This document shows, piece by piece, positions 58,577 through 64,000 of a DNA stretch of 64,000 nt. The stretch covers positions 1-64,000 of the forward strand of contig CAZKEV010000003.1 of NCBI GenBank assembly GCA_964551875.1. The letters run 5' to 3'. Position 1 is the stretch's first letter; every line of letters begins with the position of its first letter. A program made the position numbers and the translations under genes. Source of the DNA: JACTUA01 sp964551875 (lineage in GTDB: Archaea > Halobacteriota > Methanomicrobia > Methanomicrobiales > JACTUA01). Below the pieces are notes generated by a model. The model was not told the origin of the DNA, did not search any database, and saw only the letters and a list, made by a program, of their open reading frames with translations.

Positions 58577-60652
58577 ATGGCCGCCTACCCACCGAACCCC
58601 GGACCCCTTCCCTCGAAAGACCTGTGCAACAAGGATGTACCCAACCCCATCAGGGGCAAAGGGCCCCTTGAAAAGGGGGATTCGAGGAAGGACCTCGTGG
58701 AGCAGCTCCAGAAGATGCTTGAGTTTCTCGAGTATTCCTGCGGCCCCCAGGGGGCAGACGGCATCTTCGGGGATAACACGCGAAAGGCGGTGCTGGAGTT
58801 CCAGAGTGAACATAAGGACTACGAGGAGAAAAACCTCAAGCAGGACGGGAAGGTCGGCCCGCGCACCTCCGATGCCCTCAACCGGTGCCTGGTCGGGAAG
58901 TGGTTTGCCAAGTGGCCCACGCCCAAGGAGTTCATCACCAAGGACAAGGATATCCGCGAGAAGTTCCTCCTCCTCACCATCACCCAGGAGGAGCTGAAGA
59001 AGGGTGAGTCGCTCGATACCACGCCCGAGAAAGAGGAAGAGGAGATAAAGAAAGCCAGGGTTGCAGTCGTAGATTATGTCTTTGAGGAGGTGACGCTCGG
59101 GATCGGCCTCACCCCTATGGAGAGGGACTGGCTCCCGGATGCAAGAAACAAGAGGATCAGGTTCACTGCCAGGATTTATGTCAAGAAGGAGGGGAAGTGG
59201 ATCTACCCGGGAAAAAAGCGGCGGATCATCTTCCGGCTGGACAGCTCCCGGGAGATCGGGGTCTGCATGAACTACCCCCCCACGAAGGAGATCCCCTGCC
59301 GGAATAAGGCCGGTCAAACCATCCGGACCTATTCAGGTCCCTATGCCAGCACGAATCCAGACCTCTTCTTTGCAAACGATGACCCTGGCATGGCAGGGTA
59401 TGTCTTCGACAAGGACCTTAAGGACGATGCAAATCCTACCTGTCCTACAACCATCATCTCCGAAAATGACAACCCGGCCCACGAGCACCATTACCAGATC
59501 GCAAAGACCGGAGACATGCTCACAGAAGCCACAGTAATCGTGCGCTGCGAGGACTTTGGAGCTTATGGTTACCTTGAGGCCTTCATCGATGATGGAAAGG
59601 AGCTCCCGCCGCCCGCAGAAAGCGACCCCATGGCCTGGGACGCTCTGGAGGTCAGCGAGAAGAAGGTGAAGGTGAAGATCCCGTGGGATAAAAACGGAAA
59701 CGATATCGCCGACAGCGCACCGCAGGATGATAACGGTGCTCCCCCTGACACGGATAACGACCGTTTCCCCACGGGGGATAATACCCCCGGGGACGGCCTC
59801 ACGAACTTCGAGGAGTACAGGGGGTTTATCGTTGAGAGTGGGAACGGACACCAACACCTGCGGACCAATATCACGACGAAAGACATCTTCATCAGAGACC
59901 TTACAGGCGAGGGCGTGGGCTTTTTTACTCAGACCGGCCTTGCGATACACTTGATCCCAGGACCCGAATTCTACCATGGGGACTCTAGTATCAAACCCGA
60001 GGGTGGCCCGGATCCCGATACCCAGGTGATCAACTTCAACCAGAACCCCGACGACCTCAAGAAAGGGAAATGGCCCAAGTATGGTGGCAAGCAGCATGGC
60101 CTCCGGCTGGTAAAGGAGAAGATCCCTTCCCAGGATAATAAGTTTATAATAACAGGGAAAGCCTTCGGAGGGCCGGGAACACCGGGGAAGATCAACAGGG
60201 TGGCAATAAACCTGGAAGATCTCCGTACCAAATATCCCCCCGAACCCCCTTCCCAGATTGTCGACAGACTCAAAGCCCATGAACTCGGGCATGGGGTGAA
60301 TATATGGCACCATGGAGAGACGAAACAATGTGCGATCCACACCACTGCCACGCAGTATGCCGAGAAACAGGGGGGTACATGCAGTGGCGATGTCAAATGC
60401 GTCATGCGGTACTGGGGTACATATTCCCAGTGGTGCCACCAGCATGGCAACCCGCCCTCCCATTGCTCGCATCCCATCGGTCTTGCGAATGATTCACCCG
60501 GTACTACCTACTGCACCGCAAGGGCAGGCACCGGATCAAACGTTGCAAGCGGCCATATCAATGAGGCATCTTCCAATGAGACCATAGGTCCCAAGATCCG
60601 CGGAAATTGCCGCTCCATGATCCGGTTGAAGGACTGGGAAAAGAAGGGCTGA
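58577..60652 (+). CDS. Peptidoglycan-binding/metzincin-like protease, copy 1
   Basis: A 691-residue protein without signal peptide. Residues 35-105 are a PG_binding_1-type helical domain (LVEQLQKMLEFLEYSCGPQGADGIFGDNTRKAVLEFQ, VGPRTSDALNRCL). A beta-rich middle follows, then Ca-binding EF-hand-like motifs (DKNGNDIAD; DTDNDRF...GDGLTNFEEYRG, about 370-415). The protease site is HELGHGVNIWH (His568, Glu569, His572, His578) with a Met-turn CVMRYWG (Met610), the metzincin plan. The C-terminus is Cys- and His-rich. No leader means export must use another route, such as the adjacent CIS. N-terminal 180 residues are almost identical to copy 2. Confidence 0.85.
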   Translation: MAAYPPNPGPLPSKDLCNKDVPNPIRGKGPLEKGDSRKDLVEQLQKMLEFLEYSCGPQGADGIFGDNTRKAVLEFQSEHKDYEEKNLKQDGKVGPRTSDALNRCLVGKWFAKWPTPKEFITKDKDIREKFLLLTITQEELKKGESLDTTPEKEEEEIKKARVAVVDYVFEEVTLGIGLTPMERDWLPDARNKRIRFTARIYVKKEGKWIYPGKKRRIIFRLDSSREIGVCMNYPPTKEIPCRNKAGQTIRTYSGPYASTNPDLFFANDDPGMAGYVFDKDLKDDANPTCPTTIISENDNPAHEHHYQIAKTGDMLTEATVIVRCEDFGAYGYLEAFIDDGKELPPPAESDPMAWDALEVSEKKVKVKIPWDKNGNDIADSAPQDDNGAPPDTDNDRFPTGDNTPGDGLTNFEEYRGFIVESGNGHQHLRTNITTKDIFIRDLTGEGVGFFTQTGLAIHLIPGPEFYHGDSSIKPEGGPDPDTQVINFNQNPDDLKKGKWPKYGGKQHGLRLVKEKIPSQDNKFIITGKAFGGPGTPGKINRVAINLEDLRTKYPPEPPSQIVDRLKAHELGHGVNIWHHGETKQCAIHTTATQYAEKQGGTCSGDVKCVMRYWGTYSQWCHQHGNPPSHCSHPIGLANDSPGTTYCTARAGTGSNVASGHINEASSNETIGPKIRGNCRSMIRLKDWEKKG

Positions 60653-60719
60653 ACATGGAGGAAGATAGAAATAACCTGCCAGCGAGGATGGATGAGAACC
60701 CTTCCCAGGGAGAATCTGT

Positions 60720-61586
60720 ATGAGTCCGGCTGCTGCACTTCCCTTCACTATCCAGGTAAGAGCCAATGATCAAACCGATCTCGATCTCCGCACGGGTGAT
60801 TTCCTGATCCTCTCTGCAACCATCCTGAATGTCTCCGTCGTTCAGGACGGTTCGCACAACACCGGACTATCTCTTCAACTCGAGGATCTGAAGCAGAGGT
60901 ATGAAGCTGGCGAGATGCCCGACGAGGTCTATCAGCACAAGGCGAAGGAGATAGAGCGGGGGATGATCCCCATCACCACCTTCCGGATCGGGGGTCCTGA
61001 GCGGTGGATCCGGTTCATCAGGTTTCAGGTTGCTTCAGGGGGGCCCTGGAGGGATGCTGAATGGCCCCTCCACCTCCTTCTGTACGAGCCTGAGGAGGAG
61101 ACGGTGGAGTTCCCTCCGAACCAGAGCTGTTACGTGGAATATGGCCTGGACTCCGAGGAGGTGGCTGAACTCCCACGGGGAGAATATCAGGTGAGGGCGG
61201 CCCTGGAACTGACGGGAGGCTGGACTGTCACCTCTCCAGCCATCTCCCTGAGAATCTCAAAGGAATCTGTGAGCGCAGACGAGATGGCAACGAGGGATTC
61301 CTACGAACGGCAGGCCACCTATCTCCTCAAAAGGGGAAAATATCCAGAATCCCTCGGGATCCTGGGGGAGGGTTTGCGACGCTTTCCGGGCGACTTCGGC
61401 CTCCTGCAACTCCAGGGGGTTATCGAGGCACGAAGGGGGAATTATCGTGTTGCGCTCTCGGTATTTGAGCAAATTCTCGAAGAAGCAATCCATACCGTGC
61501 CACCTCCGGAAGAACCACCACAGGCGGTAATCCTCTGGATAAGCTGGCTGAAGGAGCAGATGAAAAAGGCTAAAGATACCCGTTGA
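60720..61586 (+). CDS. Protease partner: Ig-like + TPR protein, copy 1
   Basis: A 288-residue soluble protein. Residues 1-175 are beta-rich with an Ig-like appearance (FTIQVRANDQTDLDLRTGDFLILSATILN; WPLHLLLYEPEEETVEFPPNQSCYVEYGLD; LPRGEYQVRAALE). Residues 195-285 form TPR-like helices (RQATYLLKRGKYPESLGILGEGLRRFPGDFGLLQLQGVIEARRGNYRVALSVFEQIL). The family is not named. It follows the protease gene by 67 bases, and a second copy follows the second protease, so the two act as a pair. Inhibitor/immunity, chaperone or loading adaptor are the likely roles. Confidence 0.75.
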   Translation: MSPAAALPFTIQVRANDQTDLDLRTGDFLILSATILNVSVVQDGSHNTGLSLQLEDLKQRYEAGEMPDEVYQHKAKEIERGMIPITTFRIGGPERWIRFIRFQVASGGPWRDAEWPLHLLLYEPEEETVEFPPNQSCYVEYGLDSEEVAELPRGEYQVRAALELTGGWTVTSPAISLRISKESVSADEMATRDSYERQATYLLKRGKYPESLGILGEGLRRFPGDFGLLQLQGVIEARRGNYRVALSVFEQILEEAIHTVPPPEEPPQAVILWISWLKEQMKKAKDTR

Positions 61587-61747
61587 TAAACCGGGAGGTT
61601 TCAGGAATCTGGCCTTGAGGGTCCGCCCTCACAACGATTTCGTATAGTATAACCGCCATTTCTTCTGTTACCGGCTGCCCTTTGAGCGAATTCTGGAGTA
61701 TGCGGGGGAAGGGTTTCCATGAGTGAATGAATTCAGTATATTACCAT

Positions 61748-61780
61748 AGCGAATGAAAACCAAAATCTTTTCATTTCGCT
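61748..61780 (+). promoter_or_regulatory. Imperfect inverted repeat before protease copy 2
   Basis: AGCGAATGAAAA (61748-61759) pairs with TTTTCATTTCGCT (61768-61780) with one bulged T, ending 16 bases before the ATG at 61797. It could be a leader hairpin or an operator. Confidence 0.5.
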
Positions 61781-61796
61781 GATAGAGAGTTACCTG

Positions 61797-63836
61797 ATGG
61801 CCACCTACCCACCGAACCCCGGGCCACTCCCTTCGAAAGACCTGTGCAACAAGGGCGTACCCAACCCCATCACGGGCGACGGGCCCCTTGAAAAGGGTGA
61901 TTCGAGGAAGGACCTGGTGGAGCAGCTCCAGAAGATGCTCGAGTTCCTCGAGTATTCCTGCGGCCCCCAGGGGGCAGACGGCATATTCGGGGATAACACG
62001 CGAAAGGCGGTGCTGAAGTTCCAGAGTGAGCACCAGGAATACGAGGGGAAGGGCCTGAAACAGGACGGGAAGGTGGGCCCGCGCACCTCCGATGCCCTCA
62101 ACCGGTGCCTGGTCGGGAAATGGTTCGGGAAGTGGCTGACGCCCAAGGAGTTCATCACCAAGGACAAGGATATCCGCGAGAAGTTCCTCCTCCTCACCAT
62201 CACCCAGGAGGAGCTGAAGAAGGGCGAGGCGCTCGATACCACGCCAGAGAAAGAGGCGGAGGAGATCAAGAAAGCCCGGGTTGCAATAGTGGATTATGTC
62301 TTTGAGGAGGTGACGCTCGGGATCGACCTCACCACGACGGACCCTGCCTGGCTTCCCGATGCACGGAATGGAAGGATACGATTCACCGCCCGGATCTATG
62401 CCCTGAAAGAGGGCACATGGACCTATCCGGCAAAGAAGAGGAGGATCACCTTTGAACTGGACCGGGTCTCCCGGCATCCCGGTGTCTGCATGAACTATCC
62501 CCCGAACAGGGAAGCCCTCTGCAAACCTGGAGTGACCCACACGAGTCCTCTTGCCAACGAAAACCCCGATCTCTTCTTTGCAGATGATGATCCGGCGATG
62601 GCCGGTTTTACCTTTGAGAATGATGTCACAGACACGAGCGAGGTTCGGAGATGTCCGGTGGCCATTATTACCCTGGAGAGTGATAACCCGCCCCACAGCC
62701 ACCATTACCAGAAGGCAACCACAAGCGATCTGGTCTCGGAAGCAATGGTGGTGGTCAGGTGCGAGGACTTCGGTGCCTTCGGGTACCTCAAGGCGAGCGC
62801 CAAGGATTGCCAGACCCTTCTCCCGAGAAAAGAGGGTACACCCGTGAGCGGAAAGACTGGCGAGAATACCGTGAAGATCCCCTGGGATGAGAACGGGAAT
62901 GACATCGCTGATGCTGCACCGCAGGACAAGAAAAACGGGGTTACGGCTGCCCCTGACGTTGACGACGATGCCGATCCGGGGGGGGACGGGACGGCCGGGG
63001 ACGGGCTTACCAACTTCGAGGAGTACAGGGGCTTCATTGTGAAATCGGGAGCCGGGCGGGCGCATATCCGGACCGATATCAACAAAAAGGATATTTTCAT
63101 CCATGACAGGGATGGCCTCGCCTCGGGCTACTTTGGACAATCAGGCCTTGAGGTCCACCTGATTCCGGATGGAATGTTTTATAATGGCGATTCGACTGAT
63201 AAGCCAGCCCCAGGGTGGCAGAGTGGAGATCCGACGCCGAGCCAGGGTCCGGATGATAAGACCCAGGTCATCAATTTCAACAAGACCAAGTACTCGAAGG
63301 GAGAGCAGCACGGCCTGAGGCTCGTGGAGGAAGCCGTTACAGGATTCTATGGACTCGGTTTCGGGGACTGGAGCAAGTACGCCGATACCAGCGCCAACCA
63401 GTGGATCCCGAAATACGTGAACCGGATAACCGTGAATAAGACGGACGTGATCAATACCGGCATTGCGCACAAGCTGGACCAGAACATCGGCCACGAACTG
63501 GGCCACGGGGTCCATATGCGGCACCATGGAGGTGGGAACTGCACCAATGCAACACACCCCGCCGGTAGCAACTACAACCCCAGGGGCGGGTTTACCAGCG
63601 GGAATACCACCTGTATCATGAGGTATGATAATTATGGGGCTGGCTGGTGCCATGACCACAATCCTGCAGGTGGTCCAATGGTCCACCATTCGCATGCCGT
63701 CGCATCGCCGGAAACAGTAGGAAGCGATTTCTGCACGACAAAAACGGCCAATGGGAACAATATTGTCGGGACCTGTCAGAATGATGCACGGGAAGGGGAA
63801 TGTAAAAAACAGATCCGGGTGAAGGACTGGGAGTAG
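61797..63836 (+). CDS. Peptidoglycan-binding/metzincin-like protease, copy 2
   Basis: A 679-residue paralogue of the gene at 58577 with the same layout: PG_binding_1-type domain (about 35-105), beta-rich middle, Ca-binding motifs (DENGNDIAD, GDGLTNFEEYRG), protease site HELGHGVHMRH (His566, Glu567, His570, His576) and Met-turn CIMRYDN (Met608). N-terminal 180 residues nearly match copy 1, the middle is moderately similar and the C-terminal third diverges. It has no signal peptide. All catalytic residues are present in both copies, so both should be active. It is followed 15 bases later by a second partner gene. Confidence 0.85.
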   Translation: MATYPPNPGPLPSKDLCNKGVPNPITGDGPLEKGDSRKDLVEQLQKMLEFLEYSCGPQGADGIFGDNTRKAVLKFQSEHQEYEGKGLKQDGKVGPRTSDALNRCLVGKWFGKWLTPKEFITKDKDIREKFLLLTITQEELKKGEALDTTPEKEAEEIKKARVAIVDYVFEEVTLGIDLTTTDPAWLPDARNGRIRFTARIYALKEGTWTYPAKKRRITFELDRVSRHPGVCMNYPPNREALCKPGVTHTSPLANENPDLFFADDDPAMAGFTFENDVTDTSEVRRCPVAIITLESDNPPHSHHYQKATTSDLVSEAMVVVRCEDFGAFGYLKASAKDCQTLLPRKEGTPVSGKTGENTVKIPWDENGNDIADAAPQDKKNGVTAAPDVDDDADPGGDGTAGDGLTNFEEYRGFIVKSGAGRAHIRTDINKKDIFIHDRDGLASGYFGQSGLEVHLIPDGMFYNGDSTDKPAPGWQSGDPTPSQGPDDKTQVINFNKTKYSKGEQHGLRLVEEAVTGFYGLGFGDWSKYADTSANQWIPKYVNRITVNKTDVINTGIAHKLDQNIGHELGHGVHMRHHGGGNCTNATHPAGSNYNPRGGFTSGNTTCIMRYDNYGAGWCHDHNPAGGPMVHHSHAVASPETVGSDFCTTKTANGNNIVGTCQNDAREGECKKQIRVKDWE

Positions 63837-63851
63837 AGTGGGGAGATGTAC

Positions 63852-64000
63852 ATGGAGACGACCGCCATTCCATCGATAAGCGTGATATGCCGGGCCAACG
63901 GGCAGGCCGGGACGGTTCTTTACCGGGATGAACCTCTTGCCCTGAGTGTCACCATCCTGAATATGGATGCCGTGACCCGCGGCCCCCACAACATGGCACT
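63852..64000 (+). CDS. Protease partner, copy 2 (5' part only)
   Basis: About 49 codons before the window ends. The start METTAIPSISVICRANGQAG and the following PLALSVTILN, RGPHN align with the first partner protein (IQVRANDQ, LILSATILN, DGSHN), so the protease-partner module is duplicated. The ATG at 63852 is preceded by GGGGAG at a good distance; an ATG two codons earlier is also in frame. Confidence 0.82.
   Translation, partial: METTAIPSISVICRANGQAGTVLYRDEPLALSVTILNMDAVTRGPHNMA

Noticed and set aside
60655..60723. 22-codon gene between protease and partner copy 1
   Set aside because: Its stop overlaps the partner start, which might couple translation, but no equivalent exists in the second module and the peptide has no features.
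47391..63836. Prophage
   Set aside because: Only tail-type genes are seen; no capsid, portal, terminase, integrase, attachment site or lysis gene is visible, and the neighbours are ordinary chromosomal genes.

Overview
The window looks like chromosomal DNA of a GC-rich methanogenic archaeon, most probably of the order Methanomicrobiales. The archaeal markers are an Orc1/Cdc6 start at the left edge, transcription factor TFE, the archaeal tRNA methyltransferase Trm56, FilR1/DUF1724-type and ACT-type regulators, UPF0280, HypD, an EF-Tu-domain-2-like mini-protein, multi-PAS histidine kinases, and many TATA boxes 25-30 bases ahead of (near-)leaderless starts. The genus is inferred from gene content and was not computed.

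Layout, left to right. (1) 1-14.8 kb: housekeeping and conserved methanogen genes: partial orc1/cdc6, two hypothetical proteins, a fused ADP-forming acyl-CoA synthetase, a YyaL-type thioredoxin-domain protein, UPF0280, an operon of a winged-helix protein, Trm56, ATP-grasp, TFE and HD hydrolase, an ACT-domain regulator under a perfectly palindromic promoter, tRNA-Leu(GAG), a lipoprotein, a secreted beta-propeller and a TPR protein. (2) 14.4-23.2 kb: a small thioredoxin-like protein, beta-carbonic anhydrase, an AT-rich gap, then a sensory operon with a kinase, a single-domain receiver, a 1486-residue receiver/9-PAS/kinase protein and a receiver-PAS protein. (3) 23.4-31.3 kb: tetrapyrrole genes in two blocks, hemB-hemL-hemC-cobA-ilvD and precorrin-2 dehydrogenase-hemA. 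They supply siroheme and, by inference, cobamide and F430 precursors. hemC contains a 100-N assembly gap. (4) 31.6-47.3 kb: an ABC exporter, a second receiver-PAS-kinase, DinB, a UbiA-family enzyme with a regulator beside it, a methyltransferase, tRNA-Thr(GGT), a second surface propeller, a TIM-barrel protein, a divergent pair of HTH and zinc-ribbon genes, HypD and a radical SAM protein.

(5) 47.4-64 kb is the most interesting part: a contractile injection system (CIS) locus. It starts with a PAAR-like tip protein, a helical Ala/Lys protein, a gpV/VgrG-like spike, a gp25 baseplate wedge, baseplate J, a tail protein I-like wedge and two unrecognised proteins, and then a U-rich terminator. Two membrane proteins follow on the opposite strand, with outer Ig/PEGA/PKD domains, one transmembrane helix, and a shared Ig-like plus double zinc-ribbon tail that should lie in the cytoplasm. 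After them come two tandem modules, each encoding a peptidoglycan-binding/Ca-binding/metzincin-like protease and an Ig-like protein; the intact partner copy ends in a TPR-like segment. The last partner gene runs off the right edge.

Sheath, tube and AAA+ ATPase genes are not in the window and would be expected further right. My working hypothesis is that the proteases are CIS cargo or effectors, the partner proteins are inhibitors or loading factors, and the zinc-ribbon membrane proteins anchor or sense the injection machine.
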